Positions 1 through 9,252 are shown, counted from the stretch's first letter. The stretch is 64,000 bases of DNA from Phyllobacterium zundukense (GCF_025452195.1 NZ_CP104972.1:434001-498000), one strand, 5' to 3'. Notes: generated by a model not told the origin, from the sequence alone. Translations and numbers: made by a program.

Positions 1-72
1 TTTCGTCATGACCGGTGCATCGGCGAGAAATGCCATGACTTCCGGAAGAGAGGTTGTTGCTTCGAGGGTCAA
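1..72 (-). CDS. start of an unidentified gene downstream of the GT4, cut by the window edge
   Basis: On the reverse strand an open frame begins with a TTG that overlaps the stop codon of the upstream glycosyltransferase gene (TTGA arrangement) and runs to the window edge without a stop. The 24 visible residues start LTLEATTSLPEV (first residue read as Met) and contain no diagnostic motif. Position and coupling suggest another exopolysaccharide gene in the same leftward operon. The TTG start is an inference. Confidence 0.35.
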   Translation of the reverse strand, partial: MTLEATTSLPEVMAFLADAPVMTK

Positions 73-1436
73 CTGAGTGCTCCTTGTTTCATCACCGCGT
101 CCGACGGCCCGGGCATTACATTTGTCGAAATCAGGCTGTGGTATTGTGCGAGAAGGGCGTCACGCCATTCTTCATGTGTCGATGCGAGGTTTGGCGACAA
201 CTGAAAGGCACGCTCGCTCATCCGGCGAACATCGTGCTTCGGCATCTTGCGGAATGTCGTCAATGTATCGGCAAAGGCGCGCTTGTCGCTCGTATCGCAG
301 GAGAGCGCGATGCCAGCGCCTACCATCTCCTCGGCAAGAAAGGCCTCTCGCGACAGGATGACGGGGACGCCGCTCCCGGCAGCTTCAATAGCGACAAGAC
401 CGAACGGCTCGGGATAGCGCGACGGCATCAGCAGCGCACTTGCCTGACGAATCGTCTTGCCGATCTCCGCGTGCGACTGCCAACCGACTGTCCGCACGTG
501 ATCTCCGGACGTCGCCACCCGTTCCATCAGCGGCCCGTCCCCGATCACGCAAAGTTTTGCGCCAGCTCTGCGCGTGGCGGCTACGGCGTCTTCCACGCCC
601 TTCTCCTCGTCCAATCGTCCGATGAAGACGAATTCGTCGTTGGCTTCCGCCTCAACACGTTCGGTTGACAGCGGTGCGATGGGATTGCGGATCGTCGTCA
701 GGCGTTCGGGCGGATAGCCAGCACGAAGGAAGAAGCTCGCCATTTTCTCGTGCAGCAGGACTATTTTACCGAAATCGGCCTGATTGCGCAGAAGTCGAAC
801 GAGATTGGAGCCGCGGGCAACCCGCCACAATTTGTGCGAATAGCTTCTCTTGTCGCAGGCGGTGGCGATGCAGCTCACTCCGAGCGGACGCCGAAGACAA
901 ATCTCTTGCGCCTGATAGTCAAAGAAGGCGCCGTTGGGGCAAGCGGTGAAAAAATCATGCGCGTGAACCACGCATCGTCTGGCGACCGGCACCAGGGCTT
1001 TGAATATGGCTGGCGACAGGATCTTGGACCAGCCATGGACATGGTAGCTCGTGTTCGGCGTGTCGTTTGCCCGGATCCAGGTCGCGATCATTTGAAAGGC
1101 GAAGACGTTGTGAATGCCTGACACAAACGCCTTCGCGCGCTTGGCGTTGATCAGATCGCGGCTGTTGAGCGACACGATGGAAACGCCGAGGGCAGCAAGT
1201 TCTGTGTTGGCGCCGTCGTCCCCGCAAATATAAGTCACCGCGATGTCGAGGCCACGAAACAGTTTTGCCGACAGTACGGACAGAGCTGTCGCGCCGCCTC
1301 TGGCCGTCGAATAATCATCGATGATGACCACGCGATCAATCCCCGGACGACCGGGTCCGTACGCCCGTTTCAAGCCTGTGGAACACCGGCTTGTCCTTCC
1401 GGCAAATGCAAAAGCATCGGGACGTAAAGGACGCAT
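69..1436 (-). CDS. glycosyltransferase family 4
   Basis: 455-residue protein with GT-B architecture. The C-terminal half carries the donor-binding signature of the GT4 (glycosyl transferases group 1) family, with the stretch PSRYPEPFGLVAIEAAGSG (E-x7-E motif), preceded by FIGRLDEEKGV. The N-terminal half begins VVIIDDYSTARGG, typical of the acceptor domain. The ATG at 1436 overlaps the stop of the Crp/Fnr gene (TGATG), so I chose it over a longer frame whose first ~38 residues only translate the upstream gene out of frame. It probably adds a sugar to the exopolysaccharide repeat unit on the cytoplasmic face; donor and acceptor cannot be told. It lies in a leftward operon with the regulator. 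Confidence 0.85.
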   Translation of the reverse strand: MRPLRPDAFAFAGRTSRCSTGLKRAYGPGRPGIDRVVIIDDYSTARGGATALSVLSAKLFRGLDIAVTYICGDDGANTELAALGVSIVSLNSRDLINAKRAKAFVSGIHNVFAFQMIATWIRANDTPNTSYHVHGWSKILSPAIFKALVPVARRCVVHAHDFFTACPNGAFFDYQAQEICLRRPLGVSCIATACDKRSYSHKLWRVARGSNLVRLLRNQADFGKIVLLHEKMASFFLRAGYPPERLTTIRNPIAPLSTERVEAEANDEFVFIGRLDEEKGVEDAVAATRRAGAKLCVIGDGPLMERVATSGDHVRTVGWQSHAEIGKTIRQASALLMPSRYPEPFGLVAIEAAGSGVPVILSREAFLAEEMVGAGIALSCDTSDKRAFADTLTTFRKMPKHDVRRMSERAFQLSPNLASTHEEWRDALLAQYHSLISTNVMPGPSDAVMKQGALS

Positions 1437-2131
1437 CACTGCAGCGTCGTCGCGCCATAGGCATAGGCCTCGAGCGCTTTGCGGTTGAGAATGTGGATCT
1501 TGCCTTGAGCTCCGTCTATGACCTTGCGCTCGCGCCAGCGTCGCAAACACTGATTGACCTTTTCGCGCGAAGCCGGAAGCGTTGCGGCGAGGTCATGTTG
1601 CGAAATGATCAGCTCGTCCGGATTATTCGGAAAATCGCTCCCGTAGACCGCGGAGAGCCGCAAGAGCGTGCTGGCCAACCTGGACTGCAGGCACGACCCC
1701 GCATTTGCAATGATCCGCAGCTGGAGCTCTGCAACCCGCGCCAAGGCTCTGGAAAAAACTTTCTCCTGGAAACGCGGATCGCTGGCACACCTTTCGCGCA
1801 GCAAGCGACCTTCGAAAAAGTGTAATTCGCAATCCGAACCGGCGCGATATTCAAGATTTAACATTTCCCCGCGCAGGACCTCGAGCTCGCCGATGAGCCC
1901 GGCTTTTGGAATCATTTCGACAATGAATTCCCTGCCGTCGGACAACATTGTACTTGCGCAAACCAGCCCCCGCTGCACGCGCGCAAACATATCAATGAGA
2001 ACACCGGCTCCGGCGATGACCTCACCGCGACGGAAGCTTCGAACGCTCGAACGGCAGAAGGGCAATTCATCGGCAACCGAAATGGCTGCGTTGGCGAGCC
2101 TGTAATCGCGTGTCTGTGCAGCTCCATCCAT
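1436..2131 (-). CDS. Crp/Fnr family transcriptional regulator
   Basis: 231-residue regulator with an N-terminal cyclic-nucleotide-binding-like beta domain (about residues 25-120, with GREFIVEMIPKAGLIGELEVL) and a C-terminal helix-turn-helix (about 165-200, ISQHDLAATLPASREKVNQC). No Fnr-type cluster of four cysteines is visible, so oxygen sensing through an iron-sulfur centre is unlikely; the ligand is unknown. A GGGGAG sequence sits about 8 nt before the ATG. The gene is divergent from the exopolysaccharide operon starting at 2532 and overlaps the glycosyltransferase that follows it by one base, so it is a plausible local regulator of polysaccharide synthesis. Confidence 0.85.
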   Translation of the reverse strand: MDGAAQTRDYRLANAAISVADELPFCRSSVRSFRRGEVIAGAGVLIDMFARVQRGLVCASTMLSDGREFIVEMIPKAGLIGELEVLRGEMLNLEYRAGSDCELHFFEGRLLRERCASDPRFQEKVFSRALARVAELQLRIIANAGSCLQSRLASTLLRLSAVYGSDFPNNPDELIISQHDLAATLPASREKVNQCLRRWRERKVIDGAQGKIHILNRKALEAYAYGATTLQ

Positions 2132-2531
2132 GGCTTAACTCCCCCCATAAACCGGTTGGCTATAGTTGATGCTGCAGTGCATCATTTGTATTGCCCTAGT
2201 TTCAGAGGCAAATAATTCCATGCCCTTCGGAGGCATCGATAAATAGAGTCGTTAATAAAAAAGTTCCACAATGTCACTTCTGAACCCTCGTTGGCAATCT
2301 ATCTCCCGCGTCTTGCCAAAAAGTGATCGAAGGCAACCAGTATTATACGCCGTTCGTAGGCCTTTCTACTTACTATCTAATCATTACGATTTAAAATTTA
2401 GAGTGTTACGTCTCAATTACCTCTCATTAGCATAAAAGGTTGTTCATTATTATGACCTCGGTCACAGACAACCTAGTTAAAGCGCAGTAACAAGCTTTTT
2501 TGGTCCTAACCGGAATTTGGGGAGACGACCG
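2132..2531. promoter_or_regulatory. AT-rich divergent intergenic region with two inverted repeats
   Basis: This 400-bp region separates the divergent regulator and exopolysaccharide operons and is more AT-rich than its surroundings. It holds an inverted repeat TGATGC-N6-GCATCA at 2167-2184, near the regulator start, and TGACC-N2-GGTCA at 2453-2464, about 70 bp before the ExoY-like start. Both are possible operators; which protein binds is unknown. I see no gene here. Confidence 0.5.
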
Positions 2532-3242
2532 ATGATGTGGAAAGCACAGGGCATTGAAACCAGCCAATCGTGGCCGGGCATTGAGAAGCTGCCGCGAAGC
2601 GGTGATCCTCATGTGTCCCGAACGGATGCGGTCGGTAAATCGCCAAAGCGGGCGATAGATCTTTTCATGGCGACCACGGCTTTGGTGCTCCTTTTGCCGC
2701 TTCTCCTGATAGTGGCGCTGATCGTGAAGCTTGGTGACAGAGGCCCAGTCCTTTATTCCCATACCCGTATCGGCTTTGGTGGAGCAACCTTTGGGTGCCT
2801 CAAGTTTCGCACCATGAAGACTGATGCAAGCGCTCAGCTCGCCGAATTGCTGCGAACCAATCCGGCAGCAAGAACCGAATGGGAAACGACTTGGAAGCTC
2901 AAGAGCGACCCGAGGGTCACGGTCGTCGGCGAGATTCTCCGAAAATCGAGTATCGACGAACTTCCCCAGCTGATCAATGTCGTCCGCGGCGATATGAGTC
3001 TCGTAGGACCACGGCCGATCACGGCCGAGGAATTACCGCTCTATGGGGAAAATATTGCAACCTACATGGCTGGCCGCCCGGGCCTGACAGGTCAGTGGCA
3101 AACCAGTGGCCGCAACGATGTCAGCTACCAGCATCGGGTTTCTCTCGATGTTCACTACCTGCGCAACTGGTCAATTGGCCGGGATTTTCTCATCATGGCG
3201 AAGACCGTTCTCATCCTCTTCTCATGGAAGGGCTCGTATTAG
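2532..3242 (+). CDS. ExoY-like undecaprenyl-phosphate sugar-phosphate transferase
   Basis: 236-residue bacterial sugar transferase (Pfam Bac_transf) that primes exopolysaccharide synthesis by moving a sugar-1-phosphate from a nucleotide sugar to undecaprenyl phosphate. It has one N-terminal membrane segment (FMATTALVLLLPLLLIVALI) followed by the conserved core: KFRTM, RKSSIDELPQL, GDMSLVGPRP, RPGLTGQWQ. Length matches S. meliloti ExoY (about 226 aa). The start at 2532 follows a GGGGAGA ribosome site at about 7 nt; the upstream TTG in the same frame falls inside that site and is less likely. It is the first gene of the rightward operon and should set its level of polymer initiation. Confidence 0.92.
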   Translation: MMWKAQGIETSQSWPGIEKLPRSGDPHVSRTDAVGKSPKRAIDLFMATTALVLLLPLLLIVALIVKLGDRGPVLYSHTRIGFGGATFGCLKFRTMKTDASAQLAELLRTNPAARTEWETTWKLKSDPRVTVVGEILRKSSIDELPQLINVVRGDMSLVGPRPITAEELPLYGENIATYMAGRPGLTGQWQTSGRNDVSYQHRVSLDVHYLRNWSIGRDFLIMAKTVLILFSWKGSY

Positions 3243-3302
3243 ACCAGGGTTCCGGCGGAGCGCTGCCCCGCCCGCGACCTAGCTATTTTGGATTAGGACG
3301 AT

Positions 3303-5099
3303 ATGACCTCCAGTCACATCTTCAGCGGTGTTTCTTCAATATCCCTACCTGCCGCAGCCGCCGGTGGGAGTTCACCGCTGACCTTGCGGGAGATAGTCTT
3401 TTTTCTGAAGATGCGCTGGCCGTGGATGCTTGCTACGACCAGTGTCTTCCTGGCACTGGCCGGAGTCTATGTTCTCACGGCCCAACCGATATTCGTAGCC
3501 AGCACTCAACTTTTGGTCTTTTCCCAGGTAAACGGCTCTGAAGCGCAGCGCGCTTTCGCTGAGGACGCATTCCTGGAGGCACAGCTGGAAATTGCCAAAT
3601 CCAACGATGTGCTTGGTGAAACCGCCAAGACGCTTGATCTTGCCAACGATCCTGCATTTGCCGACAAGGCTCCTTCGCTGCAAGACAAGGCAAAGGCCTG
3701 GCTGACCGGGACTTTGCATGATGGGGAAACGGAGGGGGCGACAGATGCAGCGGAGCAAGAATCGCTAAAGGAGGGAAAAACCGAGCCCGCCGATCGGGTT
3801 GTGGCCAGATTGCAAAGGCTGGCAGTGCTGCGTCGGGACCGAATTATTACCCGGCTGCGAAACATGGTGGTCCTGCGGCGCATCGGCCGTTCGATGATCA
3901 TCGAGATATCGGCCGACGCATCGAGCCCCAGGAGGGCGGTCGAAATTGCCGATACGCTCGCCAAGCAATACATCCGAAAAAATATTCTGATGAAGGCCGA
4001 AGCCGCGCGTCAATACAGCGCTTGGCTGGAAAAATTTGTAACCGAGCAGCAGCGCGGACTAACCGAAGCTGCGAACGCTTTGGCCACATTCAAGAGCAAT
4101 CCACGCGATCAGTTTAAGCTCGCGGAATTGCAAAGTGCGGCGGACGCACGCCGCACCCTTTACGAAAGCACCCTTACTCAGTTTACCGAAGCCAAGCAGC
4201 GCATTTCCTATTCTGTATCCGATGCCACGATTGTTTCGCCGGCCACGGCCCCGCTTTCGAGGGCGAGGCCCCGCGGTGGGCTTGTCGTTGCGTTCGCTAC
4301 GGCCGTGGGAACGGGCGCCGGCTTGATGCTCGCCATGATCCGGCACGCCGGCGACCGCCGGATCGTCCGCGCCCTACGGCTCGCGGAAGCGGCCGAACTG
4401 CCGTTCGTCACACAATTAGCAAGATCGGAAAAGGTCAGGAACGGGAACTCTGCCTGCTTCCTGGCCGCCGATGCAGGCAGCGGCAGCTCAGCCACTTATC
4501 CGATCATACCTGGCATGGCGGGATTGGCCGCAACGGTCGCAGGACTTCGGCGCAAGCGGAAGGTTGTCATCGGCATTGTCGCCGTCGATCCGGGCAGCGG
4601 AGCGTCGACGATAGCGTGCGAGCTTGCGGTCCAATCCGCCGAATCCGGGTGTCGCACACTCCTGATCGATGCAGCGGCGGAGAAACCTTCCCTCAGCAGT
4701 TCGATCGCGCCCTATAGCTCAACAGGCCTTGTCGACGTTCTCGATAATATCGATTTGATCCAGACAGCGGCATTGCCTCTAACCCCGACGTTGACGTTTC
4801 TCCCCCTCGGCCGAATGCGCGGGGTATCGCCGGCCATTCGCTTGAGTTCCGGGCGCACGCAATTGAACTTCAACGATCTCAAAAAGGACTTTGATGCCAT
4901 ATTCGTTGACATTTCCGCGTTCTCCACGTCCCCGGATGCGAATGCAATAGCGCCGGAGCTGGACGGAGTCCTGGTGGTCACGTGTCATGGTCGTACCTCG
5001 ATCGACGATACCGTGGAAGTCATCGACGGCATGCGGAACGTCGGCGCGGAGGTTCTGGGCGCGATCATCAACAAATCTCCGCTGAGGATGCAGTCGTGA
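3303..5099 (+). CDS. Wzz/ExoP-like polysaccharide co-polymerase with degenerate tyrosine-kinase domain
   Basis: 598-residue inner-membrane protein of the ExoP/GumC/Wzc type. TM1 is near residues 40-58 (Wzz domain start, LREIVFFLKMRWPWML), a long periplasmic helical region follows, and TM2 lies near 328-348. The C-terminal cytoplasmic P-loop domain (about 420-598) is unusual. The Walker A position reads DPGSGASTIA with no lysine, the A-prime motif reads LLIDAAAEKP instead of the usual LLIDADLRxP, and there is no tyrosine cluster at the C terminus. From family knowledge these residues are needed for BY-kinase catalysis, so this is probably a chain-length and export scaffold without kinase activity. 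An AGGA site precedes the ATG. Confidence 0.88.
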   Translation: MTSSHIFSGVSSISLPAAAAGGSSPLTLREIVFFLKMRWPWMLATTSVFLALAGVYVLTAQPIFVASTQLLVFSQVNGSEAQRAFAEDAFLEAQLEIAKSNDVLGETAKTLDLANDPAFADKAPSLQDKAKAWLTGTLHDGETEGATDAAEQESLKEGKTEPADRVVARLQRLAVLRRDRIITRLRNMVVLRRIGRSMIIEISADASSPRRAVEIADTLAKQYIRKNILMKAEAARQYSAWLEKFVTEQQRGLTEAANALATFKSNPRDQFKLAELQSAADARRTLYESTLTQFTEAKQRISYSVSDATIVSPATAPLSRARPRGGLVVAFATAVGTGAGLMLAMIRHAGDRRIVRALRLAEAAELPFVTQLARSEKVRNGNSACFLAADAGSGSSATYPIIPGMAGLAATVAGLRRKRKVVIGIVAVDPGSGASTIACELAVQSAESGCRTLLIDAAAEKPSLSSSIAPYSSTGLVDVLDNIDLIQTAALPLTPTLTFLPLGRMRGVSPAIRLSSGRTQLNFNDLKKDFDAIFVDISAFSTSPDANAIAPELDGVLVVTCHGRTSIDDTVEVIDGMRNVGAEVLGAIINKSPLRMQS

Positions 5100-6118
5100 T
5101 CCCGGCTCGTGCAGAAATAACCGGACAAGGCGTTGAGCTGGAGTCGGCGATTATGGCTTACGGCGTAAACGTGAATGAGCGGCGGTGCGCAGGCCGTCGC
5201 TTGCGAATTGCCGTCGGCATCGCTACGGCAGGCCGCCCCGCAATACTGCTGGAGACGATCGATTATCTTGCTGGCCTGCCAAACCGGCCAGAGCGGATCA
5301 TCGTGTGCGTTCCCGACGTCGACGATGCAGCGGGGCTCGGCGATCGCCGCGACGTGGAGCTTATTGTCGGCTCCCGAGGGTTGACCTGCCAACGCAACAG
5401 GATTCTCCGGGCGGCCGTTCCCGATACGGACATTCTGATCTTTCTGGACGACGACTTCATTCCAGCGGCGAACTTCATCTCCCGTATGGAAACCGTCTTC
5501 GCACGCCAACCGGATGTGACGATCGCAACGGGCGAAGTCCTTGCTGACGGCATCCGTGGGGGAGGCCTTACCATGTCCGACGCCCTGGAAATCATCGAGA
5601 CCGCTGGCGAGCGGGCTGAGTTGGTGACGGATGTCTATAACGCCTACGGTTGCAACATGGTGCTCCGCCTGTCGGCCGTTATCGAGCATGGCCTTACCTT
5701 TGACGAGCAGCTCCCGCTCTATGGCTGGCTCGAGGATGTCGATTTCAGCAGATCAATCGCCCGTTGCGGCAGATGCGTGCGCGTTGCGGGCGCCCGCGGT
5801 GTGCATCTCGGCGTCAAATCCGGTCGTCAGCCCGGTCGAAGGCTGGGCTATTCGCAGGTTGCCAACCCTGCCCACCTGGTCAGGAAGGGCACGATGTCGA
5901 GGGCGCGCGCCATCGCACAAATTGGCCGCAACATTCTGGCGAATGCGCGCGGCGTGCTACGCGACCGTTCTGGCGATCGACGGGAACGTTTGCGCGGCAA
6001 CATGCTTGCCCTGGCAGATCTCTTCATGGGGCGCGCGTCTCCCTCGCGTATCCTCGAATTCACCATTTCTTCAAATCACGCGATGTCTTCACCGTCCATC
6101 GCAGCAAAACGGAGGTAG
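5096..6118 (+). CDS. glycosyltransferase family 2
   Basis: 340-residue GT-A enzyme. It has RIAVGIATAGRP, nucleotide-sugar contacts in the first ~60 residues, and the acidic metal-binding motif LIFLDDDFIP, followed by a GW-x-EDVDFSR segment typical of GT2 catalytic domains. Start chosen at GTG 5096, which overlaps the stop of the preceding gene (GTGA) with GAGGA just upstream; an internal ATG at 5153 is the main alternative. No membrane segment is evident, so it acts in the cytoplasm or at the membrane surface, adding one sugar to the lipid-linked repeat. Translationally coupled to the ExoP-like gene. Confidence 0.85.
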   Translation: MIPARAEITGQGVELESAIMAYGVNVNERRCAGRRLRIAVGIATAGRPAILLETIDYLAGLPNRPERIIVCVPDVDDAAGLGDRRDVELIVGSRGLTCQRNRILRAAVPDTDILIFLDDDFIPAANFISRMETVFARQPDVTIATGEVLADGIRGGGLTMSDALEIIETAGERAELVTDVYNAYGCNMVLRLSAVIEHGLTFDEQLPLYGWLEDVDFSRSIARCGRCVRVAGARGVHLGVKSGRQPGRRLGYSQVANPAHLVRKGTMSRARAIAQIGRNILANARGVLRDRSGDRRERLRGNMLALADLFMGRASPSRILEFTISSNHAMSSPSIAAKRR

Positions 6119-6126
6119 CAGGCGTC

Positions 6127-7596
6127 ATGCAATGCGTGTCTTTGCCAGAGCTCAACGGGCGGTCAAGTCGCGCTAGCGGACGCACCGGCGGATTGCTCGC
6201 TCTGCTAGACTCAAAAATTCGGATTTTGCCCGAGCGCCTCGTATTGTCCGGCCTTTTCTTGCTTGTCTTCTCGTGCATGTCCAATTGGAGCGCGGCCGGT
6301 GCCGACACGTATACGCTGGTGGCAGACGACAAGATAAAGCTACGCATCGTCGAGTGGCGATCGTCCGATACCCGATACGCCAGTTGGGAGGCGCTTGATG
6401 GAATATATGCCGTCGACGATACGGGCAATCTATCGATCCCGATCGTGGGTCAGATAAAGGCAAACGGGAAGACGACAGAGCAACTCGCCGACGCCATCGC
6501 GAGCGAGTTGGCCGAGAAGGCCGAGTTGCCGGGAAAACCCTTTATTGCCGTCGAGATCGCCGAGCACGCACCAATCTTCGTGACAGGAACCGTGCAGACC
6601 CCGGGGCGCTATCCTTTTGTGACGAACATGACCGTCATGAAGGCGGTAAGCATTGCGGGCGGCTTTTTGCGTGCGCGTGAGGGCAATGCCGTCTTCGAGC
6701 GCGACCGGATTCAGGCTGCCGGGGCCTATCGCACCGCCCTCCTCAGCCGACGTGATCTTCTGATGCGACAGGCCCGTTTGCGCGCCGAGATAGCCGGCGA
6801 ACCCAGTTTCGTTGTTCCTGCCGAACTTGTGGGAACGCCAGATGTCGAAAAACTGAAGACGGAGGAGTCCAACCTGATGCGGCTGCGACGCGTCGAGTCC
6901 GAAAGCCAGATCGCGGCGGCGAATGATCTCAGCCGACTGTATAGTCAGGAAATCCAGTCACTTGAAGCCAAGATCATCTCGCAAAAGCGACAGATCACCC
7001 TGGCGCAGGAGGAACTGGATGCCGTCAGCGGCCTTGCGAGCAGAGGTCTATCGAACAATGCTCGCCAATTTGCACTCGATCGCGCCTTGGCGGATGCCCA
7101 AGGCAGCATGCTCGATCTGGAAATCGCCCTGACCAAGGCCCGTCAGGCGCTGAGCGACAGTGAGCGCGAAAAGACCGGGATCATCAATAAGCAGAACGCA
7201 GAAAACCAGCAGCTGCTGAATATGGTTGGTCTCGATATCACCAAGGCAGCGGTCGACATCCAGGTGGCGCAACTGCTTGGCGAGGAGGCCGGGTACAATG
7301 CTCAACTTGCCCGGATTGGAACGGAGTCGACGAGCCTCGGAAGTACACAGAAAACCTTCAAGATCGCGCGTCGCAGCGACAACGGAACCTATCACACTAT
7401 CGAGGCGAATGAGACGACCGCTTTGCTGCCGCACGACCTCGTCGAGATCGGTGCCGATGCGGATGCTCAAGCTTCCTCTTCCCTGCTTCAACCACAGGCA
7501 TCGGCTGCCTTGCTTCCCGATGTCGCTCCAGGTGGACCGTCAGGCGCCCGCCTCGACGTCTCAAGCAGGTTAAAACAAGGAGGTAGCCATGATTGA
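6127..7596 (+). CDS. ExoF-like polysaccharide biosynthesis/export protein
   Basis: 489-residue envelope protein. It has an N-terminal hydrophobic segment (RLVLSGLFLLVFSC) followed by a polysaccharide-export domain beginning DTYTLVADDKIKLRIVEW and containing YAVDDTGNLSIPIVGQIKA, then a SLBB-like part (GTVQTPGRYPFVTNMTVMKA). A long coiled-coil rich in Glu, Gln and Arg spans roughly residues 230-400. This order (Poly_export, SLBB, coiled coil) matches rhizobial ExoF rather than lipoprotein Wza. The start at ATG 6127 follows GGAGGT at 6111-6116, which itself overlaps the stop of the GT2 gene. It probably works with the ExoP-like protein in moving polymer across the periplasm. Confidence 0.87.
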   Translation: MQCVSLPELNGRSSRASGRTGGLLALLDSKIRILPERLVLSGLFLLVFSCMSNWSAAGADTYTLVADDKIKLRIVEWRSSDTRYASWEALDGIYAVDDTGNLSIPIVGQIKANGKTTEQLADAIASELAEKAELPGKPFIAVEIAEHAPIFVTGTVQTPGRYPFVTNMTVMKAVSIAGGFLRAREGNAVFERDRIQAAGAYRTALLSRRDLLMRQARLRAEIAGEPSFVVPAELVGTPDVEKLKTEESNLMRLRRVESESQIAAANDLSRLYSQEIQSLEAKIISQKRQITLAQEELDAVSGLASRGLSNNARQFALDRALADAQGSMLDLEIALTKARQALSDSEREKTGIINKQNAENQQLLNMVGLDITKAAVDIQVAQLLGEEAGYNAQLARIGTESTSLGSTQKTFKIARRSDNGTYHTIEANETTALLPHDLVEIGADADAQASSSLLQPQASAALLPDVAPGGPSGARLDVSSRLKQGGSHD

Positions 7597-7729
7597 AGAA
7601 GCGGCCATCGCAGATCGATGGCCCTGGTTTGCGCTGTTCCGCTTGGCAGGAGAGCCGGCTGGATGGATGCCGTCATCAACGCGGACGGCGAGATCAAGCC
7701 AGGCGCGCGCCGTAAAGGTCGGGATTTGA
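7589..7729 (+). CDS. small ORF (46 aa) with a strong ribosome site, function unknown
   Basis: A 46-codon frame starts at ATG 7589, overlaps the end of the ExoF-like gene and ends 3 nt before the polymerase start. It has the best Shine-Dalgarno sequence of the operon (AAGGAGGT, 7577-7584). The product is basic and Trp-containing (DRWPWFALFRLAGEPAGW) with no signal peptide. Its real role may be translational coupling that carries ribosomes to the GTG start of the polymerase. I do not recognise the family; it could also be a chance frame. Confidence 0.45.
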   Translation: MIEEAAIADRWPWFALFRLAGEPAGWMPSSTRTARSSQARAVKVGI

Positions 7730-7732
7730 AGC

Positions 7733-9199
7733 GTGACCATAGAACCGATTGGCTACGTCGTTCTTCTGCTTGGCGCGCTTAGCGTGATCTACGGAGCACG
7801 CTTTGCAATCGGGATACTTTGCTTGTTGACGCTCTTCGGAGCTGCAGCTGCACTCAAGCTGCCCTCGCTTGGGGGAGGCAGCATCCAACCGAGCCATCTT
7901 CTGCTGTTTTTCGTTGTCGCGACCGCCTTGCTGCGCCGCGCCGAAACACAAGCGGCCTTGGCCAGCATCGCCTATCCGAGCCCGGGCTTCTGGTTCGCTG
8001 TCTACATCCTGTTCTCCGCCGTATCGGCTTTCTTTCTGCCCCGCATCTTTGCAGGTGCAACCCTGGTCTACTCGTCCGCCCGCGACGCGTCGGGGACGAT
8101 GTCGACAGTGGCCTCTCCGCTGGCTCCAGGTTCGTCCAATTTTACACAGGCTGTCTATCTGCTCGGCGACCTTGCCTGCTTTGCCGTCGTCAGCGGGCTT
8201 GCCCGACTCGGGCACGCTGGTCTCATCGCTCGAAATTTGATCGTGACGGCCATGGCATGCCTCGTTCTGGCACTTCTCGATATCGGAGCGTTCATGACCG
8301 ACCAGGCCGCGTTACTCGGCTCCATACGCAATGCCAACTATACGATGCACACGGCCGAGACGATCAACGGTTTCAAGCGCATCGTCGGTTCGTTTCCCGA
8401 AGCAAGCTCCTATGGATCGGCTGCATTGGTCTTCTTTTCTTTCACGCTGCTGCTTTGGCTAGAGCGTTTTCCAAGCCGCCTGACCGGTCTGGCAACGGTA
8501 TCTGTTGGCGCAACGATCATCCTGTGCACGTCGACAACTGCCTACATTGCCGGTCTGTTTGTTCTCGGTCTTGTCGTACTGCTAAGCCTGAAACGCCTCC
8601 CCAGTGGCCGGGCCACGGCCCCCTATGCTGCTTTCCTGGTCATCACACTGTTCATGGTTCCCTGCACGATCGTTGCACTCATGCTGATACCGGATGCGTG
8701 GAATTCGATCACGGACCTCACGAGCATTACCTTCGCAGACAAGCTCCAGTCTCAATCCGGCGAAGAACGCACCGCCTGGAACACCCTGGCGCTAGTCTCA
8801 TTCGTTGAGACGGGCACTTTCGGTGCCGGGCTCGGCACAGTTCGGGCTTCCAGTTTTATTGCCGCATTGCTGTCGAATGTCGGATTGTGCGGCACGGTGC
8901 TTTTCGCCGTCTTCCTGTACAGCCTCTTGACGGCGGCCAGTCGCCACAAATCAAGCGATCGGGTGGATCGAGCCATCGGAATCGCCGCCGTGTTGGCATC
9001 AATCGCCCAGATCGCCTCGGCGACGATCTCCGGGAGCAGTACGGATCTGGGCTTGCTATTCAGCATTACAGCGGGTCTCGCCATCGGTAGCTTGGACCGC
9101 CCCTATGTCTTGCCGCAACGTGGGGCCCGATCGCTTATGAGTCCATCCCTGGAGGCATCGGCATCTCCGATGAAAACGCCGATTGGGTTGACGCCATGA
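7733..9199 (+). CDS. ExoQ/Wzy-like O-antigen or exopolysaccharide polymerase
   Basis: 488-residue polytopic inner-membrane protein with about ten hydrophobic segments (for example VVLLLGALSVIYGARFAIGI and LFVLGLVVLLSL) and a large polar loop around residues 190-220 containing the conserved-looking stretch FKRIVGSFPEASSYGSAAL. This resembles the Wzy_C/ExoQ fold that polymerises lipid-linked repeat units in the periplasm. The start is GTG at 7733, just after a 46-codon ORF. No strong ribosome site of its own is visible, which fits coupling. Sequence recognition is general (topology and context), so the exact family is inferred. Confidence 0.75.
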   Translation: MTIEPIGYVVLLLGALSVIYGARFAIGILCLLTLFGAAAALKLPSLGGGSIQPSHLLLFFVVATALLRRAETQAALASIAYPSPGFWFAVYILFSAVSAFFLPRIFAGATLVYSSARDASGTMSTVASPLAPGSSNFTQAVYLLGDLACFAVVSGLARLGHAGLIARNLIVTAMACLVLALLDIGAFMTDQAALLGSIRNANYTMHTAETINGFKRIVGSFPEASSYGSAALVFFSFTLLLWLERFPSRLTGLATVSVGATIILCTSTTAYIAGLFVLGLVVLLSLKRLPSGRATAPYAAFLVITLFMVPCTIVALMLIPDAWNSITDLTSITFADKLQSQSGEERTAWNTLALVSFVETGTFGAGLGTVRASSFIAALLSNVGLCGTVLFAVFLYSLLTAASRHKSSDRVDRAIGIAAVLASIAQIASATISGSSTDLGLLFSITAGLAIGSLDRPYVLPQRGARSLMSPSLEASASPMKTPIGLTP

Positions 9200-9252
9200 C
9201 GCCCCCTCTGCGCCGCTTCACAGTAAAATACGCCGCAGCTTCTATTGTGGCA

